64,000 nt of DNA from Neisseria leonii (lineage in GTDB: Bacteria > Pseudomonadota > Gammaproteobacteria > Burkholderiales > Neisseriaceae): positions 1,054,001 through 1,118,000 of the forward strand of contig NZ_CP145606.1 of NCBI RefSeq assembly GCF_028776105.2, in the 5' to 3' direction. The notes beneath the pieces were generated by a model that was not told the DNA's origin, did not search any database, and was given only the letters and a program-made list of their open reading frames with translations. The translations under genes and the position numbers were made by a program. Shown piece after piece: positions 1-8,700 of this stretch (positions are counted from its first letter, which is position 1; each line of letters opens with the position of its first letter).

Positions 1-190
1 CACGGAAAATCACCCTGTGTTCGTGCCGGTAAAAATCACTCTCGGACACCACATCGGCAATCCGGTCCCATGCCTGATTTTCCAGCAGCAGACCACCCAA
101 TACCGATTGCTCCGCCCCCACCGAATGCGGCGGCAGCAAACCGCTGATTTCACTGTTTTCAGACGGCATTCCGTCGGCAACATCGCTCAT
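1..190 (-). CDS. dnaB: replicative DNA helicase, N-terminal part (partial)
   Basis: Reading leftward from an ATG at 190, 63 codons run off the window edge. Residues 20-63 carry the DnaB N-terminal signature: PPHSVGAEQSVLGGLLLEN, then a region ending in DFYRHEHRVIF. DnaB is the hexameric fork helicase; this N-terminal domain forms the trimer-of-dimers collar and contacts primase. A GGAG stretch precedes the ATG, supporting the start. Residues 8-12 (MPSEN) are encoded by an in-frame copy of the ATGCCGTCTGAA uptake sequence (158-169), so part of the short N-terminal extension is made of DUS. The ATPase domain lies outside the window. It is divergent from sodB. Confidence 0.9.
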   Translation of the reverse strand, partial: MSDVADGMPSENSEISGLLPPHSVGAEQSVLGGLLLENQAWDRIADVVSESDFYRHEHRVIFR

Positions 191-374
191 CTCCACACTC
201 CGAATACGGCAAAGCCGCTATTATATATGACCGGATACCGCAACACGGCTTACCCAATATAACTTTTATCTATTGGTCTTTTTCTGCGTCAGCAGGTAAA
301 ATGGGCATGCACTAAAAAACGGCCGTTTCAGCCGTTTTTCCGCCATTTCCAAACCAAGAAATCAGGAGCACATC
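191..374. promoter_or_regulatory. divergent dnaB/sodB intergenic region with a leader hairpin
   Basis: This gap must hold the promoters for dnaB (leftward) and sodB (rightward). A 9-bp inverted repeat, AAAAACGGC (315-323) against GCCGTTTTT (331-339), lies 36 bases before the sodB ATG. It has the form of an intrinsic terminator (GC stem, T run), yet sits in the likely sodB leader. It could attenuate sodB, or stop antisense transcription. I see no convincing -35/-10 pair; TAAAAT near 296 is a weak candidate -10. Confidence 0.4.
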
Positions 375-956
375 ATGGAACACAAACTGCCCGAACTGCC
401 CTACGCGCTTGACGCACTCGAACCGCACCTGTCCAAAGAAACTTTGGAATACCACTACGGCAAACACCATCAAACCTACATCACCAACCTGAACAACCAA
501 ATCAAAGGCACCGAATTTGAAAACGCCTCTCTGGAAGAAATCGTGAAAAAATCTTCCGGCGGTGTATTCAACAATGCGGCGCAAACCTGGAACCACACTT
601 TCTACTGGCTGGGTTTCACACCCGAAGGCCAAGGCAAGCCTTCCGGCGAACTGGCCGATAAAATCAACGCCAAATGGGGCAGTTTCGAAGCCTTCCAAGA
701 AGCGTTCAATGCCTGTGCGGCCGGCACATTCGGCTCAGGCTGGGCTTGGCTGGTCAAAACACCGGCAGGCGAACTGGATCTGGTTTCCACTTCCAACGCC
801 GCCACACCGCTGACCACCGAAAACACACCGCTGCTGACCTGCGATGTATGGGAACACGCCTACTACATCGACTACCGCAACAGCCGCCCGAACTACTTGA
901 AAGGCTTCTGGGAAATCGTCAACTGGGACGAAGTCGCCCGCCGCTTTGCTGCCTGA
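375..956 (+). CDS. sodB: superoxide dismutase [Fe]
   Basis: This 193-residue protein has the normal length and motifs of cytoplasmic Fe-SOD, which dismutates superoxide to O2 and H2O2. The metal ligands are visible: His27 (LEYHYGKHH), His74 (WNHTFYW), and Asp157 and His161 in DVWEHAYY. Gln70 in NNAAQTW is at the position typical of iron rather than manganese enzymes. AGGAGC precedes the ATG at good spacing. The gene stands alone, with its own terminator at 980-1004. There is no signal peptide. Confidence 0.97.
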   Translation: MEHKLPELPYALDALEPHLSKETLEYHYGKHHQTYITNLNNQIKGTEFENASLEEIVKKSSGGVFNNAAQTWNHTFYWLGFTPEGQGKPSGELADKINAKWGSFEAFQEAFNACAAGTFGSGWAWLVKTPAGELDLVSTSNAATPLTTENTPLLTCDVWEHAYYIDYRNSRPNYLKGFWEIVNWDEVARRFAA

Positions 957-979
957 TACGGTTCAACCCGATACTGCAC

Positions 980-1004
980 ACCTGCCCGATTGGGCAGGTT
1001 TTTT
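980..1004 (+). terminator. intrinsic terminator of sodB
   Basis: ACCTGCCC and GGGCAGGT form an 8-bp stem with a short loop, followed by six T. It begins 24 bases after the sodB stop codon. Confidence 0.9.
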
Positions 1005-1427
1005 CATCCGAACAACCATATATCATCATATCCCGCCTGCCGCACTTATTCTTCTGCGACAGAGGCTCCCCCCGTTTAAGATAACAGCTATATCCGGTCA
1101 CATAATACTCAACATCTGCTCCGAAAATTCCTTCTCGCCCGTTCGCGAAATAACCCACCCAATCTTCACCGCTGCCGACACCCTGCATACAAACCATACT
1201 GTCGTCATGCTGCCTCGGCCAAAATGCCAACAACAGCAGGAAAAATCGACCGAAGCAGAAAACCCTGCCGGATTGCAGCAGAATATTGAAACTTTCCTGC
1301 GCAACATGAAAATTGAGCAAGATTTACCGGCCGCCCATCTGCCTTACCGGCGCCGAGAGCAGTTTTGATGTGGTGTCATTGATGCAACGGCCAATGGAAA
1401 CAGAGCGCACATGATGGAACTTGCAAT

Positions 1428-1470
1428 AAAAGGCCGTCTGAACACAGAAAAGCATTTCAGACGGCCTTTT
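1428..1470. terminator. DUS inverted pair (terminator-like hairpin)
   Basis: AAAAGGCCGTCTGAA and its complement are separated by about 12 bases, giving a strong stem with T runs on both strands. No gene ends next to it on either strand now, which suggests that a neighbouring gene has been lost. Confidence 0.7.
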
Positions 1471-1490
1471 ATTCCAAGCCTGAAAAACCA

Positions 1491-1625
1491 AACAAATTCA
1501 ACAGCATTTTTGAGCCACAGTCATCATCACCGGCATAAGCCCAGTTCGGGTTCCTTTATTTACCATCCGTTAAATTCAAAGAAACCCGACTCTGTCTGCC
1601 CCCCATAGTCCTCTTCTTTACTTCC
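1491..1625. repeat. dispersed repeat, copy A (mate at 38491-38612)
   Basis: This stretch aligns with 38491-38612 along about 125 bases. Shared blocks include GTCATCATCAC, then AGCCC-GTTCG-GTTCC, then CCGTTAAA-TCAAA-GAA, ACCCGACT and CCCATA-TCCTCTT. Dashes mark differences; by eye roughly four bases in five agree. Copy A runs straight into the ParA-like fragment, so the repeat may be the upstream region of that gene family. Confidence 0.65.
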
Positions 1626-1700
1626 ACCAAAGGCGGTGTCGGTAAAGCTGCGTTAACCGCAAACTTGACCGGCTTGTAGCGGATCCAACCTATCCATATC
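1599..1700 (+). pseudogene. ParA-family partition ATPase fragment
   Basis: In the frame starting at 1599 the sequence reads PPIVLFFTSTKGGVGKAALT followed by ANLTGL and a TAG stop at 1677-1679. STKGGVGK is the deviant Walker A motif of ParA/MinD ATPases, and FTSTKGGVGKTTLTANL is the usual ParA start. Here the two Thr after the Lys are Ala-Ala, and the frame stops soon after. After the stop the same frame reads IQPI, recalling the IQPT that follows the ParA second motif, so an internal deletion is likely. ParA genes of this kind occur in integrative elements and plasmids. This is a remnant and cannot be functional. Confidence 0.6.
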
Positions 1701-1844
1701 CGGCACCCGCCTATTCGATATAGAAAATCTGTATTCTGTTCCGGAAACGGTACAGACCGGCCATGATTGTCGGCCGTTACCATGCCGAACCGGCATACGG
1801 AATCCACCCACGGATTTTCCGCTGCAAGCCCCGGCGGCCAAGAC

Positions 1845-1886
1845 AAAGGCCGTCTGAAAACGTTTTCCGTTTTCAGACGGCCTTTT
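1845..1886 (-). terminator. DUS-pair terminator of erpA
   Basis: AAAGGCCGTCTGAAAACG and its reverse complement flank a 5-base loop, giving a stem of about 18 bp. It begins 67 bases beyond the erpA stop on the minus strand. Confidence 0.8.
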
Positions 1887-1952
1887 CCGGCAAAATGGCA
1901 GAATACTGTTCAAATTAACGGTTACCTGCCAACCGGCCTCAACCGTTCCGGC

Positions 1953-2291
1953 TCAAACCGAAAAAGACGAACCGCATCCGCAGGTTGTTTGGGCATTCGG
2001 ATTGCGGATAACGAATTGCGACCCGTGCAGACTTTCGGTGTAATCGATTTCCGCTCCGACCAAGTATTGATAACTCATCGGATCCACCAAAAAAATCAAG
2101 CCGTTCTTTTCGATTTCAAAATCATCGTCGTTCTTGATTTCATCAAATGTAAATCCGTACTGAAACCCGGAACAGCCGCCGCCGTTGACAAAAACGCGCA
2201 ACTTCAAATCGGGATTATTTTCTTCGGCAATCAAATCCGCCACTTTGGTACAGCAGCTTTCGGTAAATACAATCGGGGTTTCTTCAGACAT
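1953..2291 (-). CDS. erpA: iron-sulfur cluster insertion protein ErpA
   Basis: This 112-residue A-type carrier delivers [4Fe-4S] or [2Fe-2S] clusters to apo-proteins. The three conserved cysteines are visible: Cys40 in [11 protein letters not shown], and Cys104 and Cys106 in CGCGSSF near the end. Length matches ErpA (about 110-114). The frame is open further upstream, but the ATG at 2291 (MSEETPIVF) has AGGAAAGG at proper spacing and matches the family N-terminus, so the upstream part is not coding. It stands alone, between the S24 regulator upstream and its own DUS terminator. Confidence 0.95.
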   Translation of the reverse strand: MSEETPIVFTESCCTKVADLIAEENNPDLKLRVFVNGGGCSGFQYGFTFDEIKNDDDFEIEKNGLIFLVDPMSYQYLVGAEIDYTESLHGSQFVIRNPNAQTTCGCGSSFSV

Positions 2292-2398
2292 GACCTTTCC
2301 TTTCCTGAATCTTTTCATTTTTCCGGACATTGTCGCGTAATCTGGGGGGACAGGCAAGCAATTCAAGACCTATGCCGTACCTCTTTTGCACTTGCCGG

Positions 2399-3085
2399 TT
2401 ACATCATACGGCCGAACCACTCCACCCTTCCGATAACGGCAAAATCCTCTTCCGGCCGGTTCAGATTAATTTCAAATGTGGGATAGGCCTCATTGGCCGA
2501 AATCACGTTTACAATCCCACCGGGCATCACCTGCAGCCGTTTGACCAATAAATTGTTATTGATACGCAGAACATACAGACCGTCACGCGGCACAGTGTGC
2601 TGGTGATTGACCAAAATGGTATCGCCATCGTTCAGCACACCCTCCATGGAATCGCCTTTCACAAAAATCACCGACAACTTCTCTACGGAACGGGTAATTC
2701 TGCCCAACCAATCACGCCGGAATGCCAATGCCGACACAGGCTCTTCACCGTAAACATTCTGCCCGTGGCCTGCGGCTGCATAAACATCATACAGCGGCAC
2801 AAAAACATAGTCTCCGACATCAACCAGATTATCCAACGTATCGTATGCCGCAGCGGCCGGCAGCGTTTGGCGGCTGGGAAACGGCTCTCCCTCCCCGGTC
2901 AGCAGCCAATCGATGCTGCAACCTTTCAACTGCTTGATCTTTTTAAGCGTTTCAGCCTTAGGCAAGCCTTCTTCATTCCAAATCCGGCTGAAGCCGGCAA
3001 TCGTCATGCCGATATCTGCCGCGATTTTGGCCTGTTTCGCCTCGTTCTGCCATAAGAAGCAAAGCCGCTCTTTAAATGAATCCAT
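2399..3085 (-). CDS. LexA/CI-like transcriptional repressor (HTH + peptidase S24)
   Basis: This 228-residue protein has two domains. The N-terminal one (about 1-70) is a phage-repressor helix-turn-helix, ending in the typical IDWLLTGEGEP. The C-terminal one (about 120-228) is an S24 self-cleavage domain with Ser near residue 145 (KGDSMEG) and Lys near 182 (LLVKRL), the LexA/UmuD catalytic pair. The start has AAGGA upstream. It is divergent from a small exported protein across 180 AT-rich bases that contain a palindrome. Gonococci have an S24 LexA-like regulator (NG1427) that responds to oxidation; this could be its counterpart, since cysteines lie at about residues 9 and 55. A domesticated prophage repressor is the alternative. 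No phage genes are adjacent. Confidence 0.85.
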   Translation of the reverse strand: MDSFKERLCFLWQNEAKQAKIAADIGMTIAGFSRIWNEEGLPKAETLKKIKQLKGCSIDWLLTGEGEPFPSRQTLPAAAAYDTLDNLVDVGDYVFVPLYDVYAAAGHGQNVYGEEPVSALAFRRDWLGRITRSVEKLSVIFVKGDSMEGVLNDGDTILVNHQHTVPRDGLYVLRINNNLLVKRLQVMPGGIVNVISANEAYPTFEINLNRPEEDFAVIGRVEWFGRMM

Positions 3086-3245
3086 TGAAAATCCTTTATT
3101 TTTCCGTACTCAACATTCCATTTCTCACAATATTACGCTATTTTCCAAAAAAATGTAAGAAAAATTTGAGACAAATAAGAAAAAACAGTTGATGAGTTTA
3201 GTTTTAATGATTAAAATAAGAAAAAATAAATTAATGGTTAATAAA

Positions 3246-3260
3246 TTCTCACTTTGAGAA
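3246..3260. promoter_or_regulatory. candidate operator for the S24 repressor
   Basis: TTCTCA-CTT-TGAGAA is a perfect 6-bp inverted repeat, ending just before the ribosome-binding site of the gene at 3267. A lone TTCTCA half-site (3122-3127) and a TTTGAG half-site (3165-3170) lie nearer the repressor. Two direct copies of AAATAAGAAAAA (3173 and 3214) also occur in this gap. Binding by the neighbouring repressor is inferred from position only. Confidence 0.45.
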
Positions 3261-3266
3261 AGGAAA

Positions 3267-3536
3267 ATGATGAAACCTATTAAAATACTCGGTATCGCTG
3301 CCGCTTTGATTCTCGGCACCTCTCTCATGCCGTCCATCCATGCCGAGGCGCAATCTGCCGATATGACAGCCGCGCAATTGGACTGCGCATATCTGGCCGG
3401 TACTGCCGAAACCGAGATGGATGCACGCCAACGCGCCTATGCCGTCCGCTGCGATGCCGCGGCAGCCGATGCCGCTTGGCAGCAGACATATGGCGGAATA
3501 AACGGACAATGGGAAACGGCAACCGTTTATGAATAG
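3267..3536 (+). CDS. small exported protein of unknown function
   Basis: This 89-residue protein begins with a clear Sec signal peptide: positive MMKPIK, a hydrophobic stretch to about residue 21, and a likely cleavage after SIHA. The mature part of about 62 residues is Ala-rich and has two Cys (in QLDCAYL and AVRCDAA) that could form a disulfide in the periplasm. AGGAAA precedes the start; ATG at 3270 is an equally good alternative. It is divergent from the S24 repressor and probably its target. I do not recognise the family. Confidence 0.7.
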   Translation: MMKPIKILGIAAALILGTSLMPSIHAEAQSADMTAAQLDCAYLAGTAETEMDARQRAYAVRCDAAAADAAWQQTYGGINGQWETATVYE

Positions 3537-3600
3537 TACGCCCGATATACAAACCGGCTTGTGCTAAACTATTCTCTCCCATTTTCAGACGGCCTACATC

Positions 3601-4977
3601 ATGGCAAAAGCACCCAAAGTCATTTACCAGTGCAGCGGATGCGGCGGAACGGCCGTAAAATGGCAGGGCAGATGCCCGCATTGCGGCGAATGGAATACCC
3701 TGCAAGAGCAGGCTGCCGTACCGGAAAACAAAAACGTGCGTTTCCAGTCTTGGGCGGCCGATGCTTCGCAGGTTCAGGCTTTATCTGCCGTCAGCGCACA
3801 AGAAGTACCCCGCCGCGCTACCGGTATGGGGGAACTGGACCGAGTACTCGGCGGCGGTTTGGTACGCGGTGCGGTCATTTTACTCGGCGGCGACCCCGGC
3901 ATCGGCAAATCCACCCTGCTGCTGCAAACATTGGCCAAAATGGCAGGCAGCCACACAGTACTCTATATTTCCGGTGAAGAATCGGCCCAGCAGGTCGCAT
4001 TGCGCGCGCAACGGCTGGAACTGCCCACCGACGGCGTCGATCTGTTGGCAGAAATCCGCATGGAAGCTATTGCTGCCGCATTGAAAAACCATGCTCCCGA
4101 TGTGGTAGTCATTGATTCGATACAGACCATGTATTCCGATCAGATAACCTCCGCACCCGGCTCCGTTTCACAAGTCCGCGAATGCGCCGCCCAACTGACC
4201 CGCATGGCCAAACAGATGAATATCGCCATAATTTTGGTCGGCCACGTAACTAAAGACGGCGCCATCGCAGGCCCCCGCGTATTGGAACATATGGTCGATA
4301 CCGTACTGTATTTCGAGGGCGACCAGCACTCCAACTACCGCATGATACGCGCCATTAAAAACCGCTTCGGTGCAGCCAATGAATTGGGGGTGTTCGCCAT
4401 GACCGAACACGGACTCAAAGGTGTATCCAACCCTTCCGCCATTTTTCTGGCCAGCTACCGCGACGATGTTCCCGGCTCCTGCGTTCTGGTTACACAGGAA
4501 GGATCGCGTCCGCTGCTGGTGGAAATTCAGGCACTGGTTGATGATGCGCACGGCTTTACCCCCAAACGCCTGACGGTAGGCTTAGAACAAAACCGCCTCG
4601 CCATGCTGCTGGCCGTACTCAACCGCCATGCCGGCATTGCCTGTTTTGATCAGGACGTTTTTCTGAACGCAGTAGGCGGGGTTAAAATCAGCGAACCGGC
4701 CGCCGATTTGGCCGTTATTCTGGCCATGCTGTCCAGCTTCCGCAACCGCCCGCTGCCGGAAAAAATGGTCGCTTTCGGCGAAATCGGCCTCAGCGGCGAA
4801 GTCCGCCCTGTCGCACGGGGGCAGGAGCGGCTCAAAGAAGCCGAAAAACTGGGTTTCAAATGCGCTATTGTCCCCAAGGCCAATCTGCCGCGCAATCCTC
4901 AGGAATTTCCCGGCCTGAAAATTTTCGGTGTTTCCAGTCTCCAAGAAGCCGTCGATATTTGCCGGCACAACGGCTGA
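3601..4977 (+). CDS. radA: DNA repair protein RadA
   Basis: This 458-residue RecA-like ATPase takes part in recombination and branch migration, and in Neisseria may act in transformation. Domain order is standard. A C4 zinc finger comes first (Cys11, 14, 25, 28). The ATPase follows, with Walker A GGDPGIGKST near residue 97 and the RadA motif KNRFG near residue 252. A Lon-like (S16-fold) domain forms the C-terminus. There is no Shine-Dalgarno; instead a complete DUS (3584-3595) ends five bases before the ATG. An extended -10 (TGCTAAACT, about 3562-3570) suggests a very short leader containing the DUS. Confidence 0.96.
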   Translation: MAKAPKVIYQCSGCGGTAVKWQGRCPHCGEWNTLQEQAAVPENKNVRFQSWAADASQVQALSAVSAQEVPRRATGMGELDRVLGGGLVRGAVILLGGDPGIGKSTLLLQTLAKMAGSHTVLYISGEESAQQVALRAQRLELPTDGVDLLAEIRMEAIAAALKNHAPDVVVIDSIQTMYSDQITSAPGSVSQVRECAAQLTRMAKQMNIAIILVGHVTKDGAIAGPRVLEHMVDTVLYFEGDQHSNYRMIRAIKNRFGAANELGVFAMTEHGLKGVSNPSAIFLASYRDDVPGSCVLVTQEGSRPLLVEIQALVDDAHGFTPKRLTVGLEQNRLAMLLAVLNRHAGIACFDQDVFLNAVGGVKISEPAADLAVILAMLSSFRNRPLPEKMVAFGEIGLSGEVRPVARGQERLKEAEKLGFKCAIVPKANLPRNPQEFPGLKIFGVSSLQEAVDICRHNG

Positions 4978-5289
4978 TGGCAAGCCGTCTGAAAACGATG
5001 GCCAATTTCAGACGGCCAAAAACCATTCTTCCTCCCTTACAGAATCCCTCCGCACCGCCATCAGCAGACCGCAAGCCATAGAACGCTTGGCCAGCGTCAA
5101 ACCTCGGCCGATTTGAAGTTCTGTAACCCGAAGACAGGCACAAATTTCACTGCCCCCTTTGTCTGCAGAAAACCGATAAAGGAAAGCCGCATGCCGGTTT
5201 TATTTCGCAAAAAACACGGCCTTAGCACTCCCCCTGCCCGCTGAAAAAAAGAAAAAAACCGGTGCAAAGCGGCATAGCTGTCCGGTGTT
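4978..5289. other. gene-free stretch after radA
   Basis: A DUS inverted pair sits at 4984-5016 but has no T run, so it is a weak terminator for radA. From about 5080 the sequence is rich in short broken frames; one reads LKFCNPKTGTNFTAPFVC (about 5112-5165), which could be a decayed upstream part of the fragment at 5290-5481. No intact gene is seen. Confidence 0.5.
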
Positions 5290-5481
5290 GAAGCCTGCGA
5301 ACTTAAGGTGTTTACCCAAATTGCCGGTGTCGTATTGAAGCCGAATGACATCATGGATCTGCTGAAAGGCAGAGCCGCCCGGCCGGTAACCGGGCTGACT
5401 TCCAAAGCGGGTAAGGTTTTTAAGACCCGGAGAAAACTGAACATCCGATCGGAAAAAATCGATTTTATTTTTGAGACTTGA
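5290..5481 (+). pseudogene. topoisomerase C-terminal repeat fragment (TopB-like)
   Basis: The frame reads FTQIAGVVLKPNDIMDLLKG, then a stretch containing GLTSKAGKVF and KIDFIFE, and stops at TGA (5479-5481). The pattern (I.G..L....  LLKGr...  GltSKaGK.F ... v.F.F) matches the C-terminal repeat of type IA topoisomerases of plasmids and integrative elements, where FKSKAGKPF is typical. No start codon, ribosome-binding site or upstream frame exists, so only the tail remains. With the ParA fragment 3.6 kb away it suggests relics of one integrative element. A similar domain in relaxase or primase proteins is the alternative source. Confidence 0.5.
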
Positions 5482-5676
5482 TCATAAAACACATAGTCAT
5501 CGACAAGATGGTCTCTCTACCCATGCAATAAATCACCACTTTTCAGACGGCCGCCAAGTTACCGTATTTGAGCGTTTCCCTTCTTTTCAGAACGCAGCCA
5601 ATCCTCTTTATGGTTGCGCCCGAAGGAACTGGGGGCAGCCCGAAAAAACACAAAATACGCCATCTGCCTGCACCAT
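5482..5676. other. short gene-free stretch before the putA terminator
   Basis: One DUS (TTCAGACGGCC, about 5541) and otherwise nothing recognisable. Confidence 0.5.
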
Positions 5677-5709
5677 AAAAAAACCGGAAAGCACCCGCTT
5701 TCCGGTTTT
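5677..5709 (-). terminator. intrinsic terminator of putA
   Basis: AAAACCGGAAAGC and GCTTTCCGGTTTT form a 13-bp stem with a 4-base loop; read on the minus strand it ends in a T run. It lies directly after the putA stop. Confidence 0.9.
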
Positions 5710-5715
5710 ACCGCA

Positions 5716-8700
5716 TCAGGCCTCCGCCATCGCCATCAGGCTCGCATTGCCGCCCGCTGCCGTGGTGTTCACGCTGACACTGATTTCTTCAAATACGGGC
5801 AGAATATCCAAGCCGTCCGCCGCGTCGATGACTTTCACCAATGCGCCCGGCTGTTCGGCCAAACGGCGGCGGGTATCGCCGTCCAGAGCTGTCAGCGCGA
5901 CCACATGGCTGATGCCCGTAGGTATGCTGTCGCGGCTGACGGACAACAGACCCTGCGCGTGTTCGCGCCATATCGCCAACGGGTGGCTGCCGTCCACCAC
6001 AATGCGCCCGCCTGCGGCGGCAATCCGAATCCACGCTGCAAACGATGCCGCCAAATCGCCGCCGTACAGCCACACTTGGTGCGGCATCCGCCAAGCGGCA
6101 CTGTTACGCTCGCCGGTGGGGCCGGGCAGCAATGCTTCCGCACCGCGCAGGTTGTGGATACGGCTCTCGCCCATCACGCGCCCTAACGCCACTTTTTCTT
6201 CGTGGCCGAACGCCATCTGCTGCATCAGTTTGTCCAAAACCGCCAAGGCTGCTTCATCGGCTTGGGCGGGTCGGTTCAGCGGCGGCATCGTCCACGCGCC
6301 CCGGCTCAACCGTTGCAGATAGAAGCTGCCGCCTGCTTTGGGGCCGGTACCGGAAAGGCCGTGTCCGCCGAACGGCTGCACGCCGACCACCGCACCGACG
6401 ATATTGCGGTTCACATATACATTGCCCGCTTCGATGCGCTGTTTGATATGTTCCACCGTGCCGTCGATGCGGCTGTGGATACCGTGGGTGAGCGCATAAC
6501 CTTTGGCGTTAATCTGATCAATCAGCGCGTCCAGCTCACCGGCACGGTAGCGCACCACGTGCAGCACGGGGCCGAACACTTCGCGCTGCAACTGATCCAG
6601 ATTATCCAGCTCAAACAGAGTCGGCGGCACAAATGTACCGTTTTGCGCGTTTTCAGACGGCCTGATCTGATGATAAGACACCGCCACCGTCTTCATTTTT
6701 TCGATATGTGCCAACAGGTTGGCCTGTGCTTCGCCGTCAATCACGGGGCCGACATCGGTAGCCAGCATCATCGGATTGCCGACACGCAATTCGTTCATCG
6801 CGCCTTTAATCATGGCAACCATATGATCAGCCACATCCTCCTGCACGCACAACACGCGTAGCGCGGAGCAGCGTTGTCCCGCCGAATCGAACGCCGACAG
6901 AAGCACATCGGCGCACACCTGTTCGGCCAGCGCGGTGGAATCGACAATCATGGCGTTTTGGCCGCCCGTTTCCGCAATCAACACCGGCTGATCGTCCCGT
7001 TCAGCCAGACTGCGGTTAATCAGCTTGGCAACTTCGGTAGAGCCGGTAAAAATCACGCCGTTGATGCGCGTATCCGCACTCAACGCCGCACCGACATCGC
7101 CCGCGCCCAATACCAGCTGCACCGCCGCCTGCGGCACGCCCGCCCGGTGCAGCAGGCCGACGGCATAATGCGCTATCAGGCTGGTCTGCTCGGCCGGTTT
7201 CGCCACCACGGTATTGCCCACAGCCAAAGCCGCCACCACTTCGCCGACAAAAATCGCCAGCGGAAAATTCCAAGGACTGATGGCGGCTACCGTACCCACA
7301 GGCGCGCGTCCGGCGCAAACGGTTTCGGCTTCAGCGGCATAATATCGGCAGAAATCCACCGCCTCGCGCACTTCGGCAATCGCATTATTCAGCGTTTTGC
7401 CCGCTTCGCGCACCGCCAGCATCATCAATGCGGGCGTATGTTCTTCCAACAGGTCGGCAAAACGGCGCAGGCAGACGGCACGCTCCGACGGCGCGCGTCC
7501 CGCCCAATCGGCTTCGGCCGCCTTGGCTGCTGCCACCACCGCCGCCACACTTTCTGCCTCGATAAATGCCGCCGTGCCGACAATATCGTGATGGTCGGCC
7601 GGATTGCGCACTTCGTGTGCCTTCTGAACAGCCGCCGGCGCACACACCAGCGGAACAGCGGCATAATCGCGCGCAGCCGCCTGATTCATTTCTTCCTGCA
7701 AACGCCGCAACACAATTTCATTGCTTAAATCAATGCCCTGCGAATTCAGACGGCCTTCGCCGTACAGATGGCGCGGCAGCGGCAGGGCTTGGTGCATTTT
7801 GCCGCCGGTTTGCGCCGCCGCTTCCAACGGGCAGCGCACCAAATCGTCCACACTCACATTTTCATCAACAATCTGGTTCACAAAAGACGAATTGGCACCG
7901 TTTTCCAACAGGCGGCGCACCAAATAGGCCAGCAGCGTTTCATGCGTGCCGACCGGCGCGTAAATGCGCACGCGGCGGCCTAAGTTTGGCGCGCCGACCA
8001 CTTGGTCATACAGCGTTTCGCCCATGCCGTGCAGGCATTGGAATTCAAACTCTTTGCCTTCACCCATTTGGTAAACCGCCGCCAGCGTGTAGGCATTGTG
8101 CGTGGCAAACTGCGGGAAGACGGCATCTTGCGCCGCCAGCAGTTTGCGTGCGCAGGCCAGATACGACACATCGGTATGCACTTTGCGGGTATAGACGGGA
8201 TAGCCGTCCAAGCCGTCTACCTGCGCCCATTTGATCTCGCTGTCCCAATACGCGCCTTTTACCAGACGAATCATCAGCTTCTGGTGATTGCGCCGCGCCA
8301 AATCCACCAAATAATCAATCACAAACGGACAGCGTTTCTGATACGCCTGCACCACAAAACCGATGCCGTTGAAACCGGCCAAGTCGGGATCGGACACCAA
8401 AGATTCCATCAAATCGAGCGACAATTCCAAGCGGTTGGCCTCTTCGGCATCAATATTCAGGCCGATATTGTATTGTTTGGCCAACAGAAACAGATTTTTC
8501 AGCTTGGGCAGCAACTCCGTCATCACCCGTTCGTGCTGGGCGCGGACATAACGCGGATGAATCGCCGACAGCTTCACCGAAATACCGTTGCCTTCGTACA
8601 CGCCCGCATTTTGCGCATCTTGGCCGATGGCGTGAATCGCGTTCACATAATCCTGATAATAACGGTCAGCATCGGCCTGCGTCATCGCCGCTTCACCCAG

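Larger units (their letters stand above)
1005..1844. other. gene-poor gap with decayed DNA
   Basis: No intact gene is convincing in this 840-base stretch. Open frames at 946-1368 (+) and 919-1320 (-) overlap one another, lack ribosome-binding sites and resemble nothing I know. The gap holds a DUS inverted pair (1428-1470), one copy of a dispersed leader-like repeat (about 1491-1625) and a ParA-like fragment (1599-1700), all listed separately. It reads as the scar of a lost element. Confidence 0.6.
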
